A stretch of DNA of 8,879 nt. Source: Burkholderiales bacterium. GTDB taxonomy: Bacteria > Pseudomonadota > Gammaproteobacteria > Burkholderiales > UBA11063. The notes below the pieces were generated by a model. That model was not told the origin of the DNA, made no database searches, and saw only the letters and a program-made list of their open reading frames with translations. The stretch is from NCBI GenBank assembly GCA_026461645.1, contig JAPJMP010000094.1, forward strand, positions 1 through 8,879, read 5' to 3'. Below, one piece after another: positions 1-7,128 of the stretch (its first letter is position 1; each line of letters starts with the position of its first letter). A program made the position numbers and the translations under genes.

Positions 1-12
1 GAATGAAGAATT

Positions 13-1185
13 ATGACCTATAAAATCTTTAATGCAATTTATTTAAATAAAAATACTCAAAAGTATGCAACACCCTGCTATCTCTATGATCAGCAATTAT
101 TAATTGATACTATCCTGCTTGCCCAAAACTCATGTAATAAATATTTTAAAGACTATAATACTAAAATTCATTACGCAATTAAAGCCAATAATAATCTACA
201 GCTTTTATCTAAAATTAAGCAGCATAATTTTGGAATTGACTGTGTTAGTGGTGGTGAAATTAAATTAGCACTACAAGCTGGATTTAGTGGACAAGATATT
301 GTGTTTGCCGGAGTGGGTAAATTAGATGCAGAAATAAACTTGGCACTAGAGCAAAATATTTATGCCTTTAATTGTGAATCAGAGCAGGAGGTTGAAGTTA
401 TTAATCAACTAGCCCAAAAAGCACAAAAAATTGCTCGAATTATGCTTCGAGTTAATCCAGATATTGATGCAATGACACATAAAAATATTAGTACCGGCAA
501 ATTTGATAATAAATTTGGCTTATCCTTTAGTGCTATTGTTAAATTTTTACCGCAATTAAGACAGTTAAAAAATATTAATTTAATTGGTTTACACTATCAT
601 ATTGGCTCACAAATTACCAATATGCAAGTATTTACCAATTTAAGTACCATAGTGGTTGAGCATTTTAAGCAATTACAACAGCAGGGAGTTACAATTAGTG
701 ACATTAATTTAGGCGGTGGATTAGGTATAGATTATTTAAACCCGCAGGTAAATCCAATAGCAGATTTTGCAGCTTATTTTAAGGCCTTAAAAGCAAGTTT
801 AGACTTGCCACAGACAGTTAATTTGCATTTTGAATTAGGTCGAGCCATAGTTGCTCAATGTGGAATATTATTAAGTGAAGTATTATTTATCAAACATACC
901 GAAGGTAATAATTTTGCAATTATAAATGCCGGTATGAATGATTTAATGCGCCCAGCTTTATATGGAGCAAATCATGCGATGTTAGTTTTGAACGCAAGGC
1001 AGGATTATGAGAAATACCATGTGGTAGGTCCAGTATGCGAATCAACTGATGTTTTTGCCTGTAATTTGGACTTACCTAAATTAGGCCGTGGTGATAAAAT
1101 TGCTATATTATCTTGTGGGGCTTATGGGCATGTATTAGCTAGTACCTATAATTCAAGAACAATTTGTCAGGAATATATTATCTAA
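13..1185 (+). CDS. lysA: Diaminopimelate decarboxylase (LysA), Bacteroidota-like form
   Basis: Cytoplasmic, PLP-dependent fold-III decarboxylase that converts meso-2,6-diaminopimelate to L-lysine and CO2, the last step of lysine synthesis. Visible in the 390-residue protein: the PLP lysine in YAIKANN (K57), HYHIGSQ (194-200), the phosphate-binding GGGLG (234-238), ELGR (274-277), the substrate-binding RPALY (R313, Y317), and the active-site CESTD (C342, E343), which marks DAP decarboxylase rather than ornithine, arginine or carboxynorspermidine decarboxylases. The C-terminal GAYG and YNSR (Y379) are also present, so the protein looks complete. The family is usually about 385-420 residues. ELGR instead of the common EPGR, and the pattern GIDY-NP-NPI-DF, recall LysA of Bacteroidota as I remember it. 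The start is the only sensible ATG; GAAG four bases upstream is a weak ribosome site. A TGA at 4-6 could be the end of an upstream gene, but too little is visible to say. The usual neighbour dapF does not follow; hemL comes after a 46-nt gap. Confidence 0.95.
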   Translation: MTYKIFNAIYLNKNTQKYATPCYLYDQQLLIDTILLAQNSCNKYFKDYNTKIHYAIKANNNLQLLSKIKQHNFGIDCVSGGEIKLALQAGFSGQDIVFAGVGKLDAEINLALEQNIYAFNCESEQEVEVINQLAQKAQKIARIMLRVNPDIDAMTHKNISTGKFDNKFGLSFSAIVKFLPQLRQLKNINLIGLHYHIGSQITNMQVFTNLSTIVVEHFKQLQQQGVTISDINLGGGLGIDYLNPQVNPIADFAAYFKALKASLDLPQTVNLHFELGRAIVAQCGILLSEVLFIKHTEGNNFAIINAGMNDLMRPALYGANHAMLVLNARQDYEKYHVVGPVCESTDVFACNLDLPKLGRGDKIAILSCGAYGHVLASTYNSRTICQEYII

Positions 1186-1231
1186 CTGTAGGGTTTAGGT
1201 AAATGTAGCCGATTGATTTAGAAAGAAAAAA

Positions 1232-2518
1232 ATGCTAAAAACTAATGAGAATTTATTTAATAATGCTAAAAAATATATTCCGGGTGGAGTTAACTCTCCA
1301 GTGCGTTCTTTTAATGCAGTTGGTGGCACACCATTTTTTACCCAGGAAGCTAAAGATCATTATCTAATTGATGTTGAAAATAAAAGATATATTGATTATG
1401 TTTGTTCTTGGGGGGCAAATATTGTGGGGCATGCTAATAGTCATGTTATTGAGCAAGTAACACAAGCTATGAGCAAAGGGTTTTCTTATGGCACACCTAC
1501 CGAACTTGAACTGCAAATAGCACAAGAAATTAGTAAATTAGTTCCAAGCATGCAAAATGTTCGTTTAGTTAGTTCTGGTACCGAGGCAGTTATGTCAGCT
1601 GTTAGATTAGCACGTGGCTATACCAATAAAAAAATAATTATTAAGTTTAATGGTTGTTATCATGGGCATAGTGATAGTTTATTAGTTAGAGCTGGATCAG
1701 GATTAGTTACTTTTAATAATCCAAGCAGTAGAGGTGTATTTGAAGAAGTTGTAAAACACACAATGGTGATAGAATATAATAGCGTTGAAGAACTTCAGCG
1801 CGCTTTTAATAAACACCCAAATGAAATAGCCGCTGTTATCTTTGAACCTATCGCCGGAAATATGAATTTTGTGCGGCCAAGCAAAGAGTTCTTGCAGGCA
1901 TTAGTTGAGTTATGCGAAAAAAATTCAACTTTATTAATCTGTGATGAAGTTATGACTGGGTTTAGAGTCGGTCTTGGTGGGGCGCAGGAATTATTCAAAA
2001 TTAAACCAGACTTAACTATTTTAGGTAAAATAGTAGGTGGTGGTATGCCGATGGCTGCATTTGGTGGGCGCGCAGAAATTATGCAGCATTTAGCTCCATT
2101 GGGTGATGTTTATCAAGCCGGAACATTATCGGGTAATCCTATTGCGGTTACTTGTGGTCTGACAACTTTGAAATTAATTCAAGAAAAAGGGTTTTATCCA
2201 AAATTAGCTGCAGTTACTAAACAGTTAATGCAAGGTTTAATGCACGCAGCAATGAAACATAACATTCCCTTTAGTGGAGATTACGAAGGTGGTATGTTTG
2301 GCTTTTTCTTTACTTCTAACCTACCGCGTAACTTTATTGATGTTAAGCAAGCACCAATTGTAAGGTTTAATTATTTTTATCATTTGATGCTGCAGCATGG
2401 AATATTTTTTGCACCGTCAATGTTTGAAGCTGGGTTTATAACTTCTAAACACAATATTGATGTTATCAATACTACAGTTGAAATTGCTGATGCGGTGTTT
2501 CGGCAATTAAAAGAATAG
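1232..2518 (+). CDS. hemL: Glutamate-1-semialdehyde 2,1-aminomutase
   Basis: Class-III PLP aminotransferase fold enzyme of the cytoplasm that moves the amino group of glutamate-1-semialdehyde to give 5-aminolevulinate, the entry to haem synthesis by the C5 (HemA/HemL) route. The 428 residues match the usual 425-430. Visible motifs: PGGVNSPVR (17-25), SSGTEA (114-119, PLP phosphate), YHGHSD (143-148), ICDEVMTGFR (236-245, with D238 pairing with the PLP ring nitrogen), LGKIVGGGMP (264-273, Schiff-base lysine K266, next to K265 in E. coli), and GTLSGNP (297-303). These GSA-specific motifs separate it from ornithine or acetylornithine aminotransferases. The start fits the family N-terminus; GAAAG at 1221-1225 gives a weak ribosome site six bases upstream, followed by an A-run. 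It implies that hemA lies elsewhere in the genome. nagA follows after 17 nt, which suggests one transcript. No frameshift or missing residue is seen. Confidence 0.97.
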   Translation: MLKTNENLFNNAKKYIPGGVNSPVRSFNAVGGTPFFTQEAKDHYLIDVENKRYIDYVCSWGANIVGHANSHVIEQVTQAMSKGFSYGTPTELELQIAQEISKLVPSMQNVRLVSSGTEAVMSAVRLARGYTNKKIIIKFNGCYHGHSDSLLVRAGSGLVTFNNPSSRGVFEEVVKHTMVIEYNSVEELQRAFNKHPNEIAAVIFEPIAGNMNFVRPSKEFLQALVELCEKNSTLLICDEVMTGFRVGLGGAQELFKIKPDLTILGKIVGGGMPMAAFGGRAEIMQHLAPLGDVYQAGTLSGNPIAVTCGLTTLKLIQEKGFYPKLAAVTKQLMQGLMHAAMKHNIPFSGDYEGGMFGFFFTSNLPRNFIDVKQAPIVRFNYFYHLMLQHGIFFAPSMFEAGFITSKHNIDVINTTVEIADAVFRQLKE

Positions 2519-2535
2519 TAAATAGTGAGATTATT

Positions 2536-3654
2536 ATGCAAGCATACACAAGTAAATATGTTTTTGATGGTACTAATCTTCATGCGAATATGGCGGTGGT
2601 AACTGAACATAATAGGATTAAAGATTTAATTCCACTGTCTAAACTAGAGGCGCAGGTTGATATTATTAATTGTGGTGCTGGAGTAATTACACCAGCATTT
2701 ATCGATTTACAGGTAAATGGTTGTGGTGGAGTACTATTTAATCAAAATATTAGCTTGAATACTTTAGATACGATATACAAAACTTGGTTAAATTTAGGCG
2801 TAGGATGGTTTTTACCCACGCTTATCACCTGTAATTTTAAGCAAATAATTCAAGCATTAGAGGTAGTTAAACAATGGTTTGAGCAATATGGGGCAACTAA
2901 AGGAGTAATAGGCATTCATATCGAAGGGCCGTTTATTTCGAAAATTAAATGTGGTATTCATGATGTTGATTATATAATTGAACCAACTATGCCATTATTA
3001 GAGAAAATTGTTAGCTATGGCCATTTTTTTCCAATCAAATTAACCATTGCTCCGGAGCAATTTACGCCTGAACAAATTGAATATTTAGTGGCAAATAATA
3101 TTATTTTAGCAATAGGACATACTAATGCTACAGCAGAGGAGACAACTGCAGCAATAAAGCTAGGGGCTAAAACCGCAACGCATTTATTTAATGCGATGAG
3201 TGGTTTAACAGCTAGAAATGCCGGAGCTATTTGTGCCATTTTAGCTGAAAATGTTTATGCTGGTGTTATAGCTGATATGTTACATGTGGATAAAAATAAT
3301 ATAAAATTGATTAATAAAATTAAACCACAAAAAATTTATTTAGTCAGTGATGCTGTAACAGCAGTGGCAAGTTCTCTTACCAGTTTTGATCTGTGTGGTA
3401 AAACAATATTTGTCCAGGGGGATAAATATGTTGATGTTAATAATGTTTTAGCTGGAGCTAATTTAACTTTAAATCAAGCAGTTAAAAATTGTATTGAATC
3501 TTGTGAAATTAGCATAAGTGATACCTTAGCTATGGTTACTTCAATTCCAGCACAGGTGCTAGGATTAGAACATAAGATGGGCTATATTAAACCAGGTTAC
3601 CCTGCAACTTTGAGTTATTTAGATTTAACTAATTATAATTGTAAAACACTTTAA
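2536..3654 (+). CDS. nagA: N-acetylglucosamine-6-phosphate deacetylase
   Basis: Amidohydrolase-superfamily metalloenzyme that converts GlcNAc-6-phosphate to glucosamine-6-phosphate and acetate, feeding amino-sugar catabolism or murein recycling. The key residues fall at E. coli-like numbers: Q59 and N61 in DLQVNGCGG (replacing the HxH of two-metal relatives, as in the single-metal E. coli enzyme), metal ligand E130 in HIEGP, H195 in GHTNAT, H216 in THLFNAM (with substrate-binding N219, A220), R227, H250 in DMLH, and the catalytic D272 in VSDAVTA. At 372 residues it is about ten shorter than E. coli NagA; the last strand, usually ending in a VNG-like turn, appears trimmed after the TLSYLDL segment. 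The catalytic set is complete, so activity is expected. The ribosome site is weak (GTGAG about seven bases before ATG). No nagB, nagE or NagC-like regulator is visible here; its neighbours are hemL and sppA. Confidence 0.93.
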   Translation: MQAYTSKYVFDGTNLHANMAVVTEHNRIKDLIPLSKLEAQVDIINCGAGVITPAFIDLQVNGCGGVLFNQNISLNTLDTIYKTWLNLGVGWFLPTLITCNFKQIIQALEVVKQWFEQYGATKGVIGIHIEGPFISKIKCGIHDVDYIIEPTMPLLEKIVSYGHFFPIKLTIAPEQFTPEQIEYLVANNIILAIGHTNATAEETTAAIKLGAKTATHLFNAMSGLTARNAGAICAILAENVYAGVIADMLHVDKNNIKLINKIKPQKIYLVSDAVTAVASSLTSFDLCGKTIFVQGDKYVDVNNVLAGANLTLNQAVKNCIESCEISISDTLAMVTSIPAQVLGLEHKMGYIKPGYPATLSYLDLTNYNCKTL

Positions 3655-3680
3655 CCAGTAAATAGAAGAAAGAAAAATTA

Positions 3681-4616
3681 ATGAATAAAGAACAAAATGT
3701 AGCTGAACAATATATTTTAGAAATAATTAAGGAGCAAAGAGCCAGTAGACGCTGGAAAATTTTTTTTCGACTTATACTTATTGTTGTAGTAGCAACTATT
3801 ATTTATCAAAGTTTTAGTTATAAAAACAGTTCAGCTGGTGATAAAAAAGGTAAGCAAGTAGCAGAAATTAGCTTAACGGGAATGATTGCTGCTGATAATG
3901 ACAACTACAGAAAATTAAGTGACGGATTATCTGCTGCCTTGGAAGATAGCAATACTGTGGCAGTAATAATTAAAGCCAATTCACCAGGTGGTTCTCCGGT
4001 ATATTCTGATATGATCTTTAATGAAATTTTACGTCAAAGAGCACTGCATCCTAAGATTCCTATAAATGTAGTGATTGAGGAAATGTGTGCCTCAGGTTGT
4101 TATTATGCTGCTGCAGCAGCTAATGCTATTTATGCTAGTCCAGCAAGTATTATTGGATCGATAGGAGTAATTTATACTGGCTTTGGATTAAATCAAATGA
4201 TGGATAAAATTGGTGTCGATAACCGACTTATTATTTCGGGAAAAAACAAAGCTATGGGCTATCCTTTTTTGCCACCTAATTTAGAACAACAACAAATGCA
4301 GCAGGTAATGCTGGATGAAATTCATGAGCAATTTATAGCAGCAGTTAAAAAGGGGCGTGGCAAGCGCTTAGAATTAACCAATCCAGATTTATTCTCGGGT
4401 AGATATTGGATTGGCCAAGATGGAATTAAACTAGGCTTAATCGATGGCTTTGCGACAGTTGATTCTTTAGCTCGCGATAAATATAAAACTGATAATATTG
4501 TTGACTTTACGCCGCAATCAGATCCACTAGATCGTATCACTAAAAAATTAACTACTAGTGTTTTTGATTTGGTGAAGCAAAATGTTCTGCAAAATGGTAA
4601 TGGACTAATTAATTAG
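3681..4616 (+). CDS. sppA: S49 family signal peptide peptidase, short single-domain SppA form
   Basis: Membrane-bound serine/lysine-dyad peptidase that degrades leftover signal peptides and membrane-embedded fragments. The 311-residue protein has a basic cytoplasmic N-terminus (EQRASRRWK, 18-26), one membrane helix at about 28-45, and a single protease domain, which by the positive-inside rule should face the periplasm. Visible motifs: NSPGGSP (100-106, oxyanion region), the nucleophile S138 in CASGCYYAA, GSIGV (159-163), and the probable general base K190 in GKNK, 52 residues after the serine as in B. subtilis SppA and six before the Phe of a PF pair as in E. coli. KKGRGKR (223-229) and SGRYWIGQDG (239-248) are typical of beta/gamma-proteobacterial short forms; E. 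coli SppA has a duplicated domain of about twice this size. SohB is the alternative within the family. An A/G-rich ribosome region precedes the ATG. A run of eight T lies at 3760-3767, inside the codons for the membrane helix. Confidence 0.9.
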   Translation: MNKEQNVAEQYILEIIKEQRASRRWKIFFRLILIVVVATIIYQSFSYKNSSAGDKKGKQVAEISLTGMIAADNDNYRKLSDGLSAALEDSNTVAVIIKANSPGGSPVYSDMIFNEILRQRALHPKIPINVVIEEMCASGCYYAAAAANAIYASPASIIGSIGVIYTGFGLNQMMDKIGVDNRLIISGKNKAMGYPFLPPNLEQQQMQQVMLDEIHEQFIAAVKKGRGKRLELTNPDLFSGRYWIGQDGIKLGLIDGFATVDSLARDKYKTDNIVDFTPQSDPLDRITKKLTTSVFDLVKQNVLQNGNGLIN

Positions 4617-4618
4617 GA
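4614..4618 (+). promoter_or_regulatory. Shine-Dalgarno (TAGGA) overlapping the sppA stop codon
   Basis: The bases TAGGA contain the TAG stop of the S49 peptidase gene, and AGGA lies six bases before the ATG of the patatin gene at 4625. It is the clearest ribosome-binding site in the window; the other genes have only weak A/G-rich stretches. The overlap suggests that ribosomes finishing the peptidase can restart on the phospholipase, so the two proteins are probably made together. This is inferred from position only. Confidence 0.65.
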
Positions 4619-4624
4619 TTAATA

Positions 4625-5785
4625 ATGAATAAGTTGCCTGAAATTTTTTTGATCTTAGGTTTATTATATTGGTTGATTTATTCTGTCACCGTTATAATTT
4701 ATCTAAATTATTTAACCCGTAAATATTTATATGCCGATGATAGAAATGAAATTGTTGGTGAGAAACAATTACAATCATTTGAGCAGTTGCAACAACGCTA
4801 TAAAGACACTAATGAAATAAATATTTTAGTGCTAACTGGAGGTGGAATTAGGGGCTTAATTCCTTTGGAAACATTAACCTATATTGAAGAACAAACAGGA
4901 AAAAAAGTTGGTGAGTTATTTGATTTTTTTTCTGGAACTTCCACCGGAGCCATTTCAGTATCTAGTTTTGTGGTTGCTGATGACAAAGGTAATTATAAAT
5001 TTTCAGCAAAAGACTTAAAAGATAAATATGTTAATCATTCGAAAAAAATGTTCTCATCACCATGGTATCATCAATATTTAACCTTTTTTGGTTTATTTGC
5101 ACCACGTTATTTGCCAGATAGTAAAATTGAAATTCTGCATGATTATTTTGGTAACTCAACAATTGGTGAGTTAGCCGGCAATATTTTAATTCCAGTATAT
5201 AACATTGATAAAAATTGCTTGCAAATGGTGAAAAATTGGAATCCGCCTTATGGTGAATCCAATGGTAATTATTTAACCAAAGATTTAATCAATGGAGCAT
5301 CAAGCCCGCCGATGTTATTTTCTCCAGTAGCGTTTGGCTTAAAAAATCAAAGTTATTTATTTATTGATCCGGCAGTAATACTTAATAATCCAGTGTTACA
5401 TGTTACCATGCATGTTAGAAGTTTGTTTCCGACGAAAAAATTAAATATTGTTTTAGTTGGTAATGGCGGAACCTCTGGAGTGAAGTTTGATTATCGCAGT
5501 ATGTTTGGATTTGGTTTATATGGAGTTTATCAATATTTATTTAGTGCTCCAGTATTAAGCAATAAATTATATGTTGATTTTATGGAAGAATATTTCAAGG
5601 ATGCAGAAAGATTTGATGATAAAATTAGTTATATCAGAATCTCAAGTTCTCCAACCAAAGCCTTTAGCCCTACTGATACTAGTGATTATAATATTAGTAA
5701 ATTAGAAAAATTTAGTAAACAGATGTTGGAAGAAAATATTGAAAATGTCAATAGAGTAATTGAAATATTGAAAAGAAGAAAATGA
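4625..5785 (+). CDS. Membrane-anchored patatin-like phospholipase
   Basis: Predicted serine/aspartate-dyad lipid acyl hydrolase (patatin family, phospholipase A-like). The domain starts at about residue 65: VLTGGGIRG (69-77) is the oxyanion loop, FSGTSTGAIS (102-111) holds the nucleophile S106 in GxSxG, AGNILIPVYNID (184-195) and GASSPPMLFSPV (224-235) are conserved core segments, and IDPAVILNNP (247-256) carries the catalytic D248. The usual motif after the acid is DG[GA]; here it is DPA, an uncommon variant that keeps the Asp. Residues 5-29 form one hydrophobic helix with no cleavage site and with R32/K33 on its C-terminal side, so the enzyme is probably tethered to the inner membrane, perhaps with its catalytic domain in the cytoplasm; the charge bias is slight. 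It is 386 residues. T-runs lie at 4644-4650 and 4924-4931. It is coupled to sppA upstream and clcA downstream. Substrate unknown: it could serve lipid turnover or act on host lipids, as related enzymes of intracellular bacteria do. Confidence 0.87.
   Translation: MNKLPEIFLILGLLYWLIYSVTVIIYLNYLTRKYLYADDRNEIVGEKQLQSFEQLQQRYKDTNEINILVLTGGGIRGLIPLETLTYIEEQTGKKVGELFDFFSGTSTGAISVSSFVVADDKGNYKFSAKDLKDKYVNHSKKMFSSPWYHQYLTFFGLFAPRYLPDSKIEILHDYFGNSTIGELAGNILIPVYNIDKNCLQMVKNWNPPYGESNGNYLTKDLINGASSPPMLFSPVAFGLKNQSYLFIDPAVILNNPVLHVTMHVRSLFPTKKLNIVLVGNGGTSGVKFDYRSMFGFGLYGVYQYLFSAPVLSNKLYVDFMEEYFKDAERFDDKISYIRISSSPTKAFSPTDTSDYNISKLEKFSKQMLEENIENVNRVIEILKRRK
5782..5785 (+). other. ATGA stop/start overlap between patatin gene and clcA
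   Basis: The TGA ending the patatin gene (5783-5785) shares three bases with the ATG of clcA (5782-5784). Such four-base overlaps usually mean stop-start translational coupling by the same ribosome. The purine stretch AAAAGAAGAAA just upstream, inside the patatin coding sequence, is the only candidate ribosome site. Confidence 0.85.
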
Positions 5786-7098
5786 AAAATATATTTAAAG
5801 CCGATTTGTCTAAAATTGCCTTATTGCCAAAGCACCCATCCTTTGCTTTTAACCTTGAATTTTTTTTATTATGCATTATCGCAGGTTTAGGTGGTGCACT
5901 ATTTTCTGTGGCAACAGACAAGGCCGGTGTTTATGGCCTTAAAATGTTTGCTTTATTACATTACTGGGTTTTAATTTATATTCCAATTGTATTTATGATT
6001 ATTGTTTTCATTTTTAAAAAATACTTTCCCTATGCCGGTGGCAGTGGCTTGCCTCAGGGTTATGCTTTAGATGTATATGAAAAACCAGAGTTGTATGCTA
6101 CTTATTCCTTGCGTACCATGTTTGGTAAAGTTATTTTAACCGTGTTAAGTATTTTTGCTGGAGCATCATTGGGTCGAGAAGGACCAACAATTCAGATTTG
6201 TGCTTCAATTTTCTCCTCATTAAAGAACACTTCGCTGGAAAGAAAAAAACTATTAATAAGAATTGGCTCAGGGGTTGGAGTAGCAACTGCTTTTAATGCT
6301 CCTTTAGGTGGAATTGTTTTTGCGATTGAGGAATATATTCAACATAGCGATTCGAAAATAAATTTCTTTTTATTATCCGGTATTGCTATTGCAGGATATT
6401 GCTCGATTTTGGTTTTGGGTGATTATTCATATATGGGATATATTAAACAAAGCTCCCTTTATTACTCTTGGTATATAATGGTAATTGCGGTTGCAACAGG
6501 AGTTGTTTGTGGATTAATCGGCGCTTTATATACCTGGCTAATGGTTTTTGTAAGTGTAGGTAAAAACTCATCTTTTTGTAAATGGCGCAAAAATAATGCT
6601 ATTTTAAGTGCCTGTATTTTTGGCTTTTTTGTGGCAATACTGGGTTTAGCTACTCATGGTGTCTCCTTTGGCAATGGTGCAGTTACCAGTAACCTATATT
6701 TAAACTCTGCTACTGATGCGCCATGGTTTTATGCTTTGGCAAAATTCTTTGGTTCGATATTTTCAGTGGCCGCAGGGGTTCCAGGCGGATATTTTTCAAC
6801 CTCCTTATCGATTGGTCTAGGAATTATGGATGTAGTCCATAAACTTATGCCGATTTTACCGGTACAACAATTTTATTTATTAGGAATGGTGAGCTTTTTA
6901 GCGGCAATTACTGGTGCGCCAATTACTGCAGTAGTAATGATTGTAAGTGTGGTTGCTGATTCACAGCATTTTGTGTTGCCATTGATTTTATCTTCATTAA
7001 TCTCAGCTAAAATTGCAATGTTTTTTGGTGAAAGTGTTTATCGGCAGCAAGTGCAATTATACATTGATAAGGATAAATATGAAGAAATGCGGCATTAA
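5782..7098 (+). CDS. clcA: ClC family chloride channel or Cl-/H+ exchanger
   Basis: Inner-membrane anion transporter of the ClC family with many hydrophobic helices in 438 residues and no C-terminal CBS domains. Selectivity-filter motifs are visible in order: GGSGLPQ (86-92, filter Ser S88), GREGP (131-135, with gating glutamate E133, the E148 equivalent of E. coli ClC), NAPLGG (172-177) followed by FAIEE (180-184), where E184 matches the internal proton glutamate E203, and Y420 near the C-terminus matching Y445. With both glutamates and the tyrosine kept, a 2 Cl-/1 H+ exchanger is more likely than a passive channel. The third motif, normally GxFxP, reads GGYFSTS (335-341), with Thr for Pro. 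E. coli ClcA is longer (about 470), mainly at the N-terminus. The family is tied to acid resistance and charge balance; here it starts within the patatin stop codon. The symbol is given by family, not by proven orthology. Confidence 0.92.
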   Translation: MKNIFKADLSKIALLPKHPSFAFNLEFFLLCIIAGLGGALFSVATDKAGVYGLKMFALLHYWVLIYIPIVFMIIVFIFKKYFPYAGGSGLPQGYALDVYEKPELYATYSLRTMFGKVILTVLSIFAGASLGREGPTIQICASIFSSLKNTSLERKKLLIRIGSGVGVATAFNAPLGGIVFAIEEYIQHSDSKINFFLLSGIAIAGYCSILVLGDYSYMGYIKQSSLYYSWYIMVIAVATGVVCGLIGALYTWLMVFVSVGKNSSFCKWRKNNAILSACIFGFFVAILGLATHGVSFGNGAVTSNLYLNSATDAPWFYALAKFFGSIFSVAAGVPGGYFSTSLSIGLGIMDVVHKLMPILPVQQFYLLGMVSFLAAITGAPITAVVMIVSVVADSQHFVLPLILSSLISAKIAMFFGESVYRQQVQLYIDKDKYEEMRH

Positions 7099-7128
7099 TT
7101 CTAATTGCTTCAGTAGTGTTCAATAAAT

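Noticed and set aside
1186..1231. The 46-nt gap between lysA and hemL as a riboswitch or small RNA site.
   Set aside because: Too short for a lysine riboswitch or other known class, and no strong pairing is visible.
2517..3665. The nine-base word AGTAAATAG occurs in both the hemL-nagA gap (2517-2525) and the nagA-sppA gap (3657-3665).
   Set aside because: Made of common AT-rich bases, at different distances from the start codons (10 and 15 nt), and absent from other gaps. Most likely chance.
4625..5785. Patatin gene as a CapV-type effector of a CBASS antiphage system.
   Set aside because: No cGAS/DncV-like nucleotidyltransferase or Cap2/Cap3 gene is nearby; the neighbours are housekeeping membrane proteins, and the N-terminal membrane anchor is not typical of CapV.
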